DNA from: Bacillota bacterium
Lineage (GTDB): Bacteria > Bacillota > Desulfotomaculia > Desulfotomaculales > Desulforudaceae
Assembly: GCA_040757205.1 (NCBI GenBank)
Contig: JBFLXL010000001.1
Location: 186,001 to 250,000 of the forward strand
Direction: 5' to 3'
Length of the DNA stretch: 64,000 nt
Part shown: one piece after another, positions 8,778-17,664 of the stretch
How the letters are laid out: each line of letters opens with the position of its first letter
How positions within the stretch are numbered: the first letter of the stretch is position 1
Position numbers and translations under genes: made by a program
The notes under the pieces: model-generated
Told to the model about the DNA's origin: nothing
Seen by the model: the letters and a program-made list of their open reading frames with translations, nothing else
The model's database searches: none

Positions 8778-9782
8778 TTGACCGGCATGGGCCTTCTTGG
8801 AGTATCGGACCGGGCGGTGGGTTTGGAATTGGACGCGGGCGAGGCCCGGGCGGTTGAACTGCGGGGCCGGGCTAACGCCCCCACCCTGGCGGCCTGGGGC
8901 CGGGTCGCCCTGCCTGCGGGCGCGGTGGTCGACGGCGCCGTTGCCCAGCCGGAAACGGTCGGCCGGGCGCTGGCCGACTTGTGGGTGAGCGCCGGTATAG
9001 GCGCCCGGGAGGTGGTCCTGGGCGTGGTCAATCAGGATGTCCTGGTGCGGTTCGCCACCCTTCCCAAGGTGCCGCGGGATAAACTGCCGAATGTGATCCG
9101 TTACCAGGCGCCCGAGTATCTGCCGGTCGCCCTGGACACCGTGGTGTGGGACTTCGCCGTAATCGGCGAGAAACCGGGGACGGGGCCGTCGTTCCTGGAG
9201 GTATTGCTGGTGGCCGCACGGCGGGAAATGGTGGACGGTTATCTCGCCGCGCTGGCCGCGGCCCGCCTGACGCCTCGGGACATCGACGTGGCTTCCCTGG
9301 CCCTCTTGCGGCTGCTCCCGTCGCGCGGGGAAAAGGCATCAGCGGTAATGCTGTTGCATCTGGCCGACTATTTAAGCACCGTGCTGATTGTGGCCGGGGG
9401 TGTGCCCAGGCTGGCCCGTATCGTTTCGGTCGGCCTCAGCGAGCTGTGCGGAACCACCGGCCACGGGGTACCCATGTTCACCGATCACCGGCCGGCGGAG
9501 GTGCTCCGGAGTTGGGTCGGGAGCCTGGAAGCCGAAATCCGCTCCCTGGTAGGTTACTACCAGGCGCAACCCGGGGCGAAAGCGGTGGAGACGGTCATTC
9601 TCAGCGGGCGGGGCGCCCGGGTGCCGGGTTTGCTCCGGATGTTGGAGGAAAACCTTGGTGTTGGGGTGATGATCCTGGATCCGCTCAAGGGCCTCAAGCC
9701 CCGCGGGCCGGGTGTAAAGATCGAGCCGGCGGTGGATTTCGCGGTCGGCATCGGCCTAGCGCGGCGTGGATTGGAGGGATAA
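8778..9782 (+). CDS. pilM: pilus assembly protein PilM (copy 1)
   Basis: 334 aa actin-like ATPase. GVSDRAVGLELDAG at the N-terminus and an ILSGRGARVPGL segment near the C-terminus match PilM/FtsA-type phosphate-binding loops; a conserved KLPNVIRYQAPEYLP segment lies in the middle. PilM sits on the cytoplasmic face and binds the N-terminus of PilN. TTG start with AAGGAAGGG upstream. pilN begins 6 bp after its stop. Confidence 0.88.
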   Translation: MTGMGLLGVSDRAVGLELDAGEARAVELRGRANAPTLAAWGRVALPAGAVVDGAVAQPETVGRALADLWVSAGIGAREVVLGVVNQDVLVRFATLPKVPRDKLPNVIRYQAPEYLPVALDTVVWDFAVIGEKPGTGPSFLEVLLVAARREMVDGYLAALAAARLTPRDIDVASLALLRLLPSRGEKASAVMLLHLADYLSTVLIVAGGVPRLARIVSVGLSELCGTTGHGVPMFTDHRPAEVLRSWVGSLEAEIRSLVGYYQAQPGAKAVETVILSGRGARVPGLLRMLEENLGVGVMILDPLKGLKPRGPGVKIEPAVDFAVGIGLARRGLEG

Positions 9783-9788
9783 AAGCGC

Positions 9789-10505
9789 TTGAAAAACATC
9801 AGCCTGCTCCCTCCCGAGATCAGGGCCCGGCAGGAAGCGCGCCGGAAGTCGAGGGCGCTATTTCTGGGCGGTACCGTCGTGTCGGCGTTATTCCTGGTGG
9901 TTTACCTGGTGTTGTTCGCCGTCACTTGGCAGGCGCAAGTCCAACTCCGCCTCCTCTTGTCCGAGCGGGAGGCGCTGGAGCACTCCCTGCCCGCCTACCA
10001 ACAATATATCAGCCTCCAGCAACAGGTCGAGCAGACCGATAAGCTATTAAAAAAGGCTATGGGCACCCCTCCGGACTGGGCCGCCATCCTGAGCGGTTTC
10101 GGCTTGCACCTCCCCGAGGGGGTTTGGCTTACCGACCTAACCTTGGTATACGAACCAGGGGATGAAATGGCGCAAGCCTCGCCCGGCAGCCCCTTGCCCG
10201 TTGAGCTCCCTCCCGCGCCCCCCGCGCCCCCCGCGCCCGGGCCGGAGACCGAAGAGTCGGGGGTGAATTTGGGTGCGGGCTCCGAGCTGACCATGCGGGG
10301 TGCGGCCAAAAGCCACGCCCTGGTGGCCGAGTGGTTGGACGGCGTCCGGCAGGTGCCCGGTTTGGCCGGCGTATTCTGCCAGTTCGTCGGTGCGGAGGGG
10401 GAGGCGGAAGATAAGATCATTTATTTTGAAATTAAGGCGATGTTGCAGCCCGGTGCGCCCTACCGGCCGCCGGAGGGAGTGATCGGTCGTGCCGGTGCCG
10501 TCTAG
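9789..10505 (+). CDS. pilN: pilus assembly protein PilN (copy 1)
   Basis: 238 aa bitopic membrane protein. The N-terminal KNISLLPPEIRARQEAR resembles the PilN motif (normally INLLP) that docks on PilM; one transmembrane helix follows at about 27-48 and then a coiled-coil and ferredoxin-like region. A proline-rich linker (PPAPPAPPAPGPE) lies near residue 140. TTG start. The 3' end overlaps pilO by 17 bp. Confidence 0.85.
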   Translation: MKNISLLPPEIRARQEARRKSRALFLGGTVVSALFLVVYLVLFAVTWQAQVQLRLLLSEREALEHSLPAYQQYISLQQQVEQTDKLLKKAMGTPPDWAAILSGFGLHLPEGVWLTDLTLVYEPGDEMAQASPGSPLPVELPPAPPAPPAPGPETEESGVNLGAGSELTMRGAAKSHALVAEWLDGVRQVPGLAGVFCQFVGAEGEAEDKIIYFEIKAMLQPGAPYRPPEGVIGRAGAV

Positions 10506-11016
10506 CCGCACGGCGCTCGCCATCGTTTTGGGTGCGGTAGCGTGTGCGGTCATGGTTTCACTGGTCTACCTCCAAGTGAGTGCCATCCGCGAGGCACGGG
10601 CGGCGCTTGCCGCCGAACAGGCGGCCATCGCCCGCCTCCGGGCCGAACTCCGTACTAAGCAGGAACTCCTGGCCGAACTCCCGCTCTGGGAAGCGCGCTT
10701 GGCGGCCGGCCAGCGGGCCGTTCCGGTGCCTCCGGGCGAGGGCGCGCTTTTGGGCCATCTTCAAAACGCGGCGTACCGCTCCGGGGCGCACGGCCTACAG
10801 GTTCGTTTCGGGTCCCGGAAGCCGGGTGAGGAATACACCGAGATGCCGCTGACGATTACGTTCGAGGGGAGCTACCATGGGCTTTTATCCTTCTTGGATG
10901 AACTCGGGTCCGGCGAGCGCGCGGTCCGGGTGGACGGAATCAGCGTCCGGACAGGGGAAGCGGCTGCGGCCCGGATCAGGGTCGAAATTCAGGCCAGTGC
11001 CTTTCATCGCCGTTAG
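10489..11016 (+). CDS. pilO: pilus assembly protein PilO (copy 1)
   Basis: 175 aa with one N-terminal transmembrane helix (about 8-28), a coiled-coil (EAR..AALAAEQAAIARLRAELR) and a compact C-terminal domain, the usual PilO layout. It pairs with PilN in the membrane alignment complex. GTG start inside the end of pilN, a sign of translational coupling. Assignment rests on topology and context more than on sequence motifs, as is normal for PilO. Confidence 0.78.
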   Translation: MPVPSSRTALAIVLGAVACAVMVSLVYLQVSAIREARAALAAEQAAIARLRAELRTKQELLAELPLWEARLAAGQRAVPVPPGEGALLGHLQNAAYRSGAHGLQVRFGSRKPGEEYTEMPLTITFEGSYHGLLSFLDELGSGERAVRVDGISVRTGEAAAARIRVEIQASAFHRR

Positions 11017-11037
11017 GCGGTCGGCGTCAAGCGCCGC

Positions 11038-11127
11038 CGACCCACGCCTAACGTGGGTGCCCCGGCGGACCCACTAACGTGGGTGCTCCACATAGTCGGT
11101 GGGACCCACTAACGTGGGTACCCCGGC
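11038..11127. repeat. triple hairpin repeat between pilO and pilB
   Basis: Three copies of a short palindromic unit, ACCCACTAACGTGGGT or close variants, lie at about 11039-11058, 11067-11084 and 11102-11119. Each can fold as a 6-bp stem with a TAAC loop. A 25-bp stretch (11102-11126) recurs inverted, with one mismatch, inside the secretin-like gene at 17474-17498. Confidence 0.85.
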
Positions 11128-11156
11128 GATTCACAGGGCAGGGTGGAGGTGTTTAA

Positions 11157-12845
11157 ATGCTTAAGTTGGGTAAGCAGAACCTTGGAAATTACTTGGTGGA
11201 AGCCGGGGTAATCACTCCGGCCCAGCTGGAGGAGGCCTTGCGGCACCAGAATTTGAAGCCGGGCGGCAAGGGGCTCTTGGGAGAGGCGCTGGTGGAGCTT
11301 GGGTATTGCACCGAGGAGGACATCGCCCGCATGGTTGCCAGGCAGGCCGGTGTGCCTTTTCTTCCCCTGGAAGCGCACGTCATCGACGGTGCCGCCATGA
11401 GCCTGATCTCGGCCGAAACCGCCCGCCGTTACGGCGCGCTCCCCCTTGGGTTCGACAAGGGTCGCCTGCTGGTGGCGATGAGGCGGCCCACCGATATTAT
11501 CGCCATCGATGATCTGCGCCTCCTGACCGGGCACGAAATTCAACCGGTCGTCGTGGCCGACAACGAGCTGGAAGCGGCGCTTCAGAACTACGACCGGGCC
11601 GGGGTCGGCGTGGAGGCGGCCGCCGCCGCCCAAGAGGACTCGGTGGAAGAAGTCGCTGTGGCCCCGGACGAAGCGAGTGAAAAGCCGGCGGTGCAATTGG
11701 CCAACCTGATTTTCACGCAGGCGGTGCGGGCCGGCGCCAGCGACGTGCACATCGAAGCCCAGGAGAAGACCCTCCGGATCCGGTTTCGCATCGACGGAGT
11801 GCTGCACGACGTCATGCACCCGCCCCGCCGTCTGCACCCGTCGCTGGTCTCCCGCATCAAGGTCATGGCCAACATGGACATCGCCGAGCGCCGCCTTCCC
11901 CAGGACGGCCGGATCACCCTCAAAACGGAAGGAAAAACGGTTGACGTTCGGGTGGCCTCGTTGCCGGCCGTGCACGGAGAGAAACTGACCCTGCGCCTGC
12001 TCCAGCGGACCGCCGGTCCGATAACGCTTTCGCAACTGGGTTTCCCGCCGCCCGTCCTGGCCGAATACCGGGAGGCGATCGGTCGCCCCTACGGTTTCAT
12101 CCTGGTCACCGGGCCCACGGGAAGCGGCAAGAGCACCACGCTGTACGCGACGCTCGCCGCCCTGAACAGCCCGGAAAAGCATATCGTCACGGTGGAAGAC
12201 CCGGTCGAATACCGGCTGGAGGGCGTCAACCAGATCCAGATCAATCTCCGGGCGGGGCTTACTTTTGCCGCGGGGCTGCGGTCCATTCTGCGCAACGACC
12301 CCGACATCGTCATGGTGGGCGAGATCCGCGACCGGGAAACGGCGCGCATCGCCGTGGAGTCGGCCCTCACCGGCCACCTGGTGTTGTCCACCCTGCACAC
12401 CAATGACGCCGCCGGGACGATCACCCGCCTGGGCGACATGGGCATCGAACCTTTCCTGACCGCCTCCTCCCTGGTGGCCGTGGCGGCCCAGCGCCTGGTG
12501 CGGTTGCTTTGTAAGCATTGCGCGCAAACCTACGAACTGGGGCGTGACGAACTGTTGGCCAGCGTGCCGGATTTCCCCCTGCCGGAAGGAGCAAAGAGCG
12601 CCGTCCTTCACCGGCCGGTGGGTTGCCTGCGCTGCAGCCACACCGGCTACCGCGGCCGCGCCGGCGTGTACGAGCTGTTGCGCATGAGCGACACCATCCG
12701 CCACCTCACCCTCGAACGCCGTTCGGCGCAGGAAATCAAGGAGGCCGCCATAGCGCAAGGCATGGTCACCTTCCGCCGGGACGGCCTCCGCAAGGTGCAA
12801 GACGGCATCACCGCGCTGGAGGAGGTGCTGCGCGTCGTCGTGTAG
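11157..12845 (+). CDS. pilB: type IV pilus extension ATPase PilB (copy 1)
   Basis: 562 aa. Residues about 8-70 form an MshEN (GspE/PilB N-terminal) domain with the repeated pattern LGNYLVEAGVITPAQLEEAL and LLGEALVELGYCTEEDIA, a fold shown in other bacteria to bind c-di-GMP. Walker A GPTGSGKST is at 319-327, Walker B DIVMVGEIRD near 383-392, His box GHLVLSTLHT at 406-415. Zinc-binding cysteines C452, C455, C490 and C493 are present. The protein powers pilin polymerisation. ATG start with GGTGGAGGTG upstream. Confidence 0.94.
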   Translation: MLKLGKQNLGNYLVEAGVITPAQLEEALRHQNLKPGGKGLLGEALVELGYCTEEDIARMVARQAGVPFLPLEAHVIDGAAMSLISAETARRYGALPLGFDKGRLLVAMRRPTDIIAIDDLRLLTGHEIQPVVVADNELEAALQNYDRAGVGVEAAAAAQEDSVEEVAVAPDEASEKPAVQLANLIFTQAVRAGASDVHIEAQEKTLRIRFRIDGVLHDVMHPPRRLHPSLVSRIKVMANMDIAERRLPQDGRITLKTEGKTVDVRVASLPAVHGEKLTLRLLQRTAGPITLSQLGFPPPVLAEYREAIGRPYGFILVTGPTGSGKSTTLYATLAALNSPEKHIVTVEDPVEYRLEGVNQIQINLRAGLTFAAGLRSILRNDPDIVMVGEIRDRETARIAVESALTGHLVLSTLHTNDAAGTITRLGDMGIEPFLTASSLVAVAAQRLVRLLCKHCAQTYELGRDELLASVPDFPLPEGAKSAVLHRPVGCLRCSHTGYRGRAGVYELLRMSDTIRHLTLERRSAQEIKEAAIAQGMVTFRRDGLRKVQDGITALEEVLRVVV

Positions 12846-12872
12846 CCGTGGAAAATATTTCTCCCCGGGGTA

Positions 12873-12900
12873 TTCAAAAAAGGTGAATTACCGATATAAT
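12873..12900 (+). promoter_or_regulatory. probable sigma-A promoter of the major pilin gene
   Basis: TTCAAA (12873-12878) and TATAAT (12895-12900) with 16-bp spacing lie after pilB and before pilA. This would let the major pilin be expressed independently of, and more strongly than, the assembly genes. Confidence 0.55.
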
Positions 12901-12967
12901 TTGTCTTAGGGGGTGGGCCCCGACCCGGGCCGCCCCTCCAACCGGCGGGAAAGGAGGTGAAAGTTTG

Positions 12968-13384
12968 ATGTTCTACAAATTCGCCAAGTCGCTGAAGAAG
13001 GACCAGCGGGGCTTCACGCTGGTGGAGCTGATGGTGGTCGTGGCGATCATCGGCGTTTTGGTGGCGATCGCGGTGCCGGTGTATAACAATGCGACGGACA
13101 GGGCGAATCGGAACGCGGTAGAGGCTAACTTGAGAATCATTGACGGCGCCATTACGGTGCATTTGCTCATGAACCCCCGCGTTGCGCCAACGCCCACCAG
13201 CCTAGTAGCAGACCGCCATCTTCGGTCGTGGCCCACCGGACCGGCCGGGGTCACGGAGTACAAAGTGATCGGAGCAGGCACGGCTGCTGATCCCTACCGG
13301 GCGGCGGTCAACATTCCTTTAAACACATTTGGAACACACGCTGCATTAACCGACGCCAACGGCTTCTTACCGATTACTTGGTAG
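12968..13384 (+). CDS. pilA: type IV major prepilin
   Basis: 138 aa. A short basic leader ends in RG, followed by FTLVELMVVVAIIGVLVAIAVP with Glu at position 5 of the mature protein: a class III signal peptide cleaved by prepilin peptidase. The rest is a small globular domain without disulfide cysteines. The strong AAAGGAGGTGAAAG ribosome binding site and its own promoter suggest high expression, hence 'major'. The ATG at 12968 is preferred over an adjacent TTG at 12965. Confidence 0.9.
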   Translation: MFYKFAKSLKKDQRGFTLVELMVVVAIIGVLVAIAVPVYNNATDRANRNAVEANLRIIDGAITVHLLMNPRVAPTPTSLVADRHLRSWPTGPAGVTEYKVIGAGTAADPYRAAVNIPLNTFGTHAALTDANGFLPITW

Positions 13385-14096
13385 CGGCGTCACGGCCCTA
13401 AAGAAGGTCATACCCTGTAGAGTCTTGGAGTTCCCGGGGCGTTGCCTGGTGACATCGTGTAGAAGCATGACGTTCAAGTCGAAGGCTTCAGTATTGCGCC
13501 GGTACAGTTGCTCTGGCGCCGGGCCTCAACTTGTTTCTCCGAGAATAGGGACAGAGACCCTCCTCCATGCGCATCGTACATCGGCGCTTAAGCGACGACC
13601 AGCCGTCACGATGGATTTCACGGGGATTAAACGGGGCCGGTACCGAAAAGCAGCAAGGCCGGGCGCGGTTTGGGTGGGGGGCGACATTATGTGCGCCCCC
13701 CGGCTCTACCCTGTAAACCCTCTTGCCGTTTGAACCCTTCCGAGGTCGGCTCTCCTTGTAAAGCCCCGCCGCTTTTTACCCGATTATATTAGGGACATGG
13801 CTATCCGAACGCATGCGGATGAATAAACCGAGCCGCCCGCGGACGCAGGCAGGCCGGATGGCTTGGACAAGTCCGGGCCACAGGATGATTTGAACCCGGC
13901 CACGCAAACCCGGTTCGCGGGCCCGGAAAATAAGTGGACAAGTTAAGTGCCGCTTCGCCGCTTCCCGCCCGGTGCGGATATTGGTTGTGGTTGGTATAAT
14001 GTTAATAGTCCGAAACCGGATTCCCCAAGAAGGGTGTTATCTTGGCCTTATTATAGGTGCGGCGGCCCGGTAAAATGTTTTTGAGGGGGACTGCCA
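13385..14096. other. 712-bp gene-free region after the major pilin gene
   Basis: No open frame here looks like a protein. Visible structure: a strong hairpin GGGGGGCG (13676-13683) / CGCCCCCC (13694-13701), a second stem TCCGGGCC (13872-13879) / GGCCCGGA (13920-13927), and a promoter-like -10 at 13995. The length and structured character would fit a non-coding RNA or a decayed gene; neither is shown. Confidence 0.5.
13992..14000 (+). promoter_or_regulatory. extended -10 promoter before the minor pilus genes
   Basis: TGGTATAAT (13992-14000) is a perfect extended -10 element; no good -35 hexamer is seen, which is common for such promoters. It lies about 95 bp ahead of the minor-pilin operon starting at 14097. 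Confidence 0.5.
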
Positions 14097-15182
14097 GTGC
14101 TCGTGTTGCGCAGTGAAAAAGGAGCGGCTCTCCCGGTGGCGTTGATGGTGCTGCTGGTCCTGTCTCTGCTGGGTACCGCCTTGTGGCAGTACAGCACCGC
14201 CGACGCCGTGCAAGTGGCGCGGGCCGAGAACGAGATGAGGGCTTACTACCTTGCCCGCTCGGGTGCCGACGCGACGGCCGCCTGGATGGTAAATCCGGTT
14301 AATGACGGAGGTCGGCTGATCGGGAGTACTTCGGCCCCCCCCAAGGAATTCGGCGGCGGGACGCTGGTGGTCGATGTCTACCGTAACCCGGACGCCCGCT
14401 CCGAGATTATCATCCGGTCGGTGGCCACCGTAAACGAGGTGCAGGTTACTGCCGGACTGACACTGCAGGAGATAACCGGGGCGCGACCCATCTTCGGCAG
14501 TGCGGTATTTGTCGCCACGAGCATCACTTTGGAAAATGAGGCCAGGGTAGACGGTGATGTGGAGATCAGGCCCGAGGGCACGGTGGTTATTAAAAACCAA
14601 GGTTCTATCACAGGACAAATTTTCAGAATAGACCGCACCCCCGCTTTGCCGCCGTTTCCGGACGACTTGCCAGGAAAAGGCGATGTAGAAGTGAGGAACA
14701 GGACTGTGGTGATCAACGCTCCCGGCCATTACAATGAGATTAAAGTGGAGGGGAACGGAGAGCTGATCTTCGATACCGGAACCGGTGGCGGCGACCTGCG
14801 CGTTCGGGTCGGCGAGCTGGAAATTAAGAATCAAGGTCGGCTCACCGTGCGGGGAAATAGCAGGCTTTTGCTCTACGTCGATGAGTTTGAGGGCCTGAAC
14901 AACTCGGCCATTAACGAAGCAGGCGACCCCAGCCGGTTGATCATGTTTGTGAGCCGGGACGTAGAGTTAAAAAACGCCACTTGCTTCTACGGAGCGATTT
15001 ATGCTCCAGGCGTGGACATGGAAATGAAAAACACCGCTTCAATCAACGGCGCCGTAGTGGCAAAAAGCATTGAGTTAAAGAACAAGGCAAGGCTCACCTA
15101 CGGGGAAATAGACGAAACAGGACTGCCGATAACCGAAGACGGGCCCTTGGTAACCGGCTACCAAAGGGGGTATTGGCAATGA
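14097..15182 (+). CDS. PilX-type minor pilus protein with repetitive surface domain
   Basis: 361 aa. The N-terminus (SEKGAALPVALMVLLVLSLLG) is a PilX-like hydrophobic helix without the canonical Glu5. The remainder is rich in short repeated units: SITLENEARVDGDVEI, VVIKNQGSITGQI, LEIKNQGRLTVRGNSR, VELKNATCFYGAIYAPGVD, MEMKNTASINGAVVA, IELKNKARLTYG. This suggests a right-handed beta-helix or polymer-forming fold. Probably a pilus-tip or initiating subunit. GTG start; the stop overlaps the next start (ATGA). Confidence 0.75.
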   Translation: MLVLRSEKGAALPVALMVLLVLSLLGTALWQYSTADAVQVARAENEMRAYYLARSGADATAAWMVNPVNDGGRLIGSTSAPPKEFGGGTLVVDVYRNPDARSEIIIRSVATVNEVQVTAGLTLQEITGARPIFGSAVFVATSITLENEARVDGDVEIRPEGTVVIKNQGSITGQIFRIDRTPALPPFPDDLPGKGDVEVRNRTVVINAPGHYNEIKVEGNGELIFDTGTGGGDLRVRVGELEIKNQGRLTVRGNSRLLLYVDEFEGLNNSAINEAGDPSRLIMFVSRDVELKNATCFYGAIYAPGVDMEMKNTASINGAVVAKSIELKNKARLTYGEIDETGLPITEDGPLVTGYQRGYWQ

Positions 15183-15556
15183 ACGGCAATGGTAGGCGGC
15201 CACCGTTGTGGCGGACGGGAGGTTTCACCCTTATTGAAGTGTTGGTGGCTCTCTCGATCCTGTCCATAATCATTGCTTCTTTTACGCTGCTGTTCGGTGC
15301 CGGTTTCTCCGGAATCTTCGCCGGCGGGCACCGTTCGAAGGCTCAGTATACGGCCCAAGAGGGAATGGAAACTGTACTTAGTGGCCACGAATACAGCCAG
15401 GAACACGTCGATATCACCACCGAGCCCGCCGATTTCTCCTTGGTTTTTCCCGGAGAAATCACGAATACCATAACCGTTCCCGGAACAGGCATTACGGTAC
15501 GGTACGATGACGGGGAACGAACGGTTTCGCTGGTCACCTTTGTGTCGACGGAATAG
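15179..15556 (+). CDS. minor prepilin
   Basis: 125 aa. The leader ends in TGG, then FTLIEVLVALSILSIIIASF, a canonical N-methylation site and hydrophobic helix. Mature length and position resemble PilV/GspI-type minor pseudopilins. The ATG at 15179 overlaps the preceding stop (ATGA). Expected to prime or cap the pilus with the neighbouring minor pilins. Confidence 0.85.
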   Translation: MNGNGRRPPLWRTGGFTLIEVLVALSILSIIIASFTLLFGAGFSGIFAGGHRSKAQYTAQEGMETVLSGHEYSQEHVDITTEPADFSLVFPGEITNTITVPGTGITVRYDDGERTVSLVTFVSTE

Positions 15557-15569
15557 GCGGAGCACGCGG

Positions 15570-16109
15570 GTGAAAGGGGTGGCGGTCATTAATCTGTTGC
15601 GCGACCGACGCGGGCTGACCCTGGTGGAACTCGTGGTTGCGCTTGCGCTCTTAGGCACGGTGCTGGGAGTGGGGTATTTATTCTTTGACTACGGCTACAG
15701 ATCTTTTGTCGTCGGGGAGTTGCGGTCCAACCTGCAGCGGGACGTGCGGACGGCCGCCGGCGTAATTACGAGAGAATTGCGCCCCGCACATGCGGTTATC
15801 ATCAGTAACGATACCGTTCCCAGGAGCGATCTCCTTGCGGCGGGATATAACTATTTGATTTTGGAGCCGGTTGCTTCAGGCCGGTACCGGATCAAGCGCA
15901 TCGACAGCACGGGAGAGACTGTTTTTAAGACCGAGGGCGTAATTACAGCGCTGGAGTTCGAAGGGAGGGACCGCCTGCTGCTTTTTAGAATTGCGGGGAC
16001 CGATGGAGAGCAGTCCTATGAAATTAAATCCCAGGTGTTGCTTCTAAATACCAGCGTGGCCGCCGCGCCCGGCTGCACGCTGGCCTACGCCAAAACGCCC
16101 CGCCTGTAA
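15570..16109 (+). CDS. minor prepilin, PilW/GspJ-like
   Basis: 179 aa from the GTG at 15570. Leader ends DRRG, then LTLVELVVALALLGTVLGVGY. Length and the RREL-type region (VRTAAGVITRELR) resemble PilW/GspJ minor pilins. An upstream extension in the same frame would overlap the previous gene and is less likely. Its last codons and stop are duplicated 74 bp downstream (unit E). Confidence 0.82.
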   Translation: MKGVAVINLLRDRRGLTLVELVVALALLGTVLGVGYLFFDYGYRSFVVGELRSNLQRDVRTAAGVITRELRPAHAVIISNDTVPRSDLLAAGYNYLILEPVASGRYRIKRIDSTGETVFKTEGVITALEFEGRDRLLLFRIAGTDGEQSYEIKSQVLLLNTSVAAAPGCTLAYAKTPRL

Positions 16110-16185
16110 CAACTCCGAGCCCAAGCCCGTGTTCATCGTCCGGGCCACGCACGCCAACCTACGCCAAAACGCCCCGCCTGTAACA
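16075..16185. repeat. repeat-insert-repeat unit E (after minor prepilin)
   Basis: Copies 16075-16111 and 16149-16185 (37 bp, 3 mismatches, all transitions, offset 74) flank a 37-bp insert. Copy 1 holds the prepilin stop codon; copy 2 lies outside the gene in the convergent intergenic region. Confidence 0.9.
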
Positions 16186-16360
16186 CGATCCGGCCCCGAT
16201 GTCCGCTACGATATTCCTGAGGGTCGAGTTCTCTTCGAGTCCCCGGGAGACTGTCCCCCTTCCAATGCGAACCGATACCGGGCGGGCCGGGAAAACGGAT
16301 ACGATCTTCTTTACCACTGTCGGATCATCAAGTACCGGGAGGTGGTCTTGATCGCCGGAT

Positions 16361-17647
16361 CTAGAACTTGCCGACCAACTCCTCGATCTGCCGGATTTTC
16401 TCCGGCGATTCCTCCACCCACAGCACATAGTGGGGGTTAGCCGGGTCTCCCGAAAGGTTGCGGGAGATGTGAAAACTCCCGATCGGCACGCCGGTGAGCT
16501 CGCTGAGCAGGTGTCGCCTGGCGTTCGCCGCCTCGTGGGCGTGGACGCCTGTAGTCGAAGCCACCGGTACCCGCACCTTAAGGCGCGTGCCGTCCATGCC
16601 GGCCAGCGCGCTGCGCACTTGGTTCTGCAAGTGGGGGGGGCAGATCACCAGGATTTCCTGGCTGATCTCCGGGTAGTTGAAGGTTTGGGTGGCCACGCCT
16701 TCAAAGCCGAACGCCGCCAAGCGAGAAACCGCGTCCGCAGCCGAGATGTTCTTGAGCTGGTACACGAACACTGTCCGTTCCCGGGCGTCCAGAGTGTCGA
16801 GCGCTCCGGCCAGAGCTTCCACCTGGCCCCAACGGTTGTGCAGGGCGCGGTCAAAGACCAATAGCCGGTTGCCCAGCGCCACGGACTGGGGAATGTCCAC
16901 CCCGGCCTCACTCAGGAGTTCCTGCAGCCTGGTGGGCGACACCTGCGTGGCCGTGAGGGTCCGGTATTGCAGAGAGGATACATTTTCCAGCCGGTCGACC
17001 GCCTGCAACAGTTCCCGCAGCTTGTGCAGGGCCTGCGGGGTACCCTGAGCCCAGAGCACCTGCGGGTTGGTGCCTACGGAGATGCTGGAGAGGGGAATGC
17101 CCAGCTCCTGGATCAGGGGCTTCACGTGATCCGTGGTGATAAAAAGCAAATTGAACCGGGTCAGGATCATCTGATTAAAGAAGTCCTTCTGTAAAGCGTC
17201 CGGCTTGGCAATGACGATGATGTTCCCCTCGCGCAGGTACGACAGTCCCCGGGTCTGAAGAATAAGCTCGAAGGCCTGGCTTGGGGTTGTGTCTTTAGCC
17301 GAGAAAGTGACCGGCTCCGCGGCCTCCTCCACCAGGACCATACTGACGCCCATCTTGATGGCCAGTGCGGATAAGACGTCCCGGAGGTCCGCCCGCCGCA
17401 CGTCCAGGGTGATGGTGGGTGCGCCGCCCGGGTTGGCGACGGAGCCGGTGTCGGTGATGGCCATCGTTTTATCCCGGGGTACCCGCGTTAGTGGGTCCGC
17501 CTGGTCCGGGTTCCCGCTTCCCGCCGCCGGGTGCGGCCCGCCGGCCAGCAACAGCACGAGGACCAGGAAGCGGGCCAGCGATTTAATAAAGCGGGCCGGC
17601 GATTTAAAGAAACGGTCTTTCGGGCTTGCAGGTACTGCGCCTCTCAA
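16361..17647 (-). CDS. secretin-like protein lacking the outer-membrane barrel (PilQ N-domain protein)
   Basis: 428 aa. N-terminal signal or membrane segment (FLVLVLLLAGGPHPAAGS, about 29-45), then an STN/N0-type domain (about 75-145: ITLDVRRADLRDVLSALAIK, VTFSAKDTTPSQAFELIL) and two or three NolW-like N domains (ending near 365), each with the pattern of a beta strand plus Leu/Ala-rich helix. The C-terminal secretin beta-barrel region of PilQ/GspD is absent, which fits a bacterium without an outer membrane. It follows a PilP-like gene by 17 bp, so both probably act as a PilP/PilQ-derived envelope complex of the pilus. Convergent with the minor prepilin genes. Confidence 0.75.
   Translation of the reverse strand: MRGAVPASPKDRFFKSPARFIKSLARFLVLVLLLAGGPHPAAGSGNPDQADPLTRVPRDKTMAITDTGSVANPGGAPTITLDVRRADLRDVLSALAIKMGVSMVLVEEAAEPVTFSAKDTTPSQAFELILQTRGLSYLREGNIIVIAKPDALQKDFFNQMILTRFNLLFITTDHVKPLIQELGIPLSSISVGTNPQVLWAQGTPQALHKLRELLQAVDRLENVSSLQYRTLTATQVSPTRLQELLSEAGVDIPQSVALGNRLLVFDRALHNRWGQVEALAGALDTLDARERTVFVYQLKNISAADAVSRLAAFGFEGVATQTFNYPEISQEILVICPPHLQNQVRSALAGMDGTRLKVRVPVASTTGVHAHEAANARRHLLSELTGVPIGSFHISRNLSGDPANPHYVLWVEESPEKIRQIEELVGKF
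17474..17498 (-). repeat. intragenic copy of the pilO-pilB hairpin repeat
   Basis: 25 bp identical, except one base, to the inverse of 11102-11126. It encodes part of the linker DPLTRVPRDK between the signal segment and the first N domain of the secretin-like protein. Confidence 0.85.
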
Positions 17648-17664
17648 GCGGCCCCTCGCCTCCT

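Noticed and set aside
13425-13733. 102-codon frame in the gap after pilA
   Set aside because: No ribosome binding site, no recognisable domain and composition of random GC-rich DNA; it also spans a strong hairpin.
13864-13943. Decayed unit with offset 71 in the pilA gap
   Set aside because: Only nine bases (TGGACAAGT) match; not distinguishable from chance.
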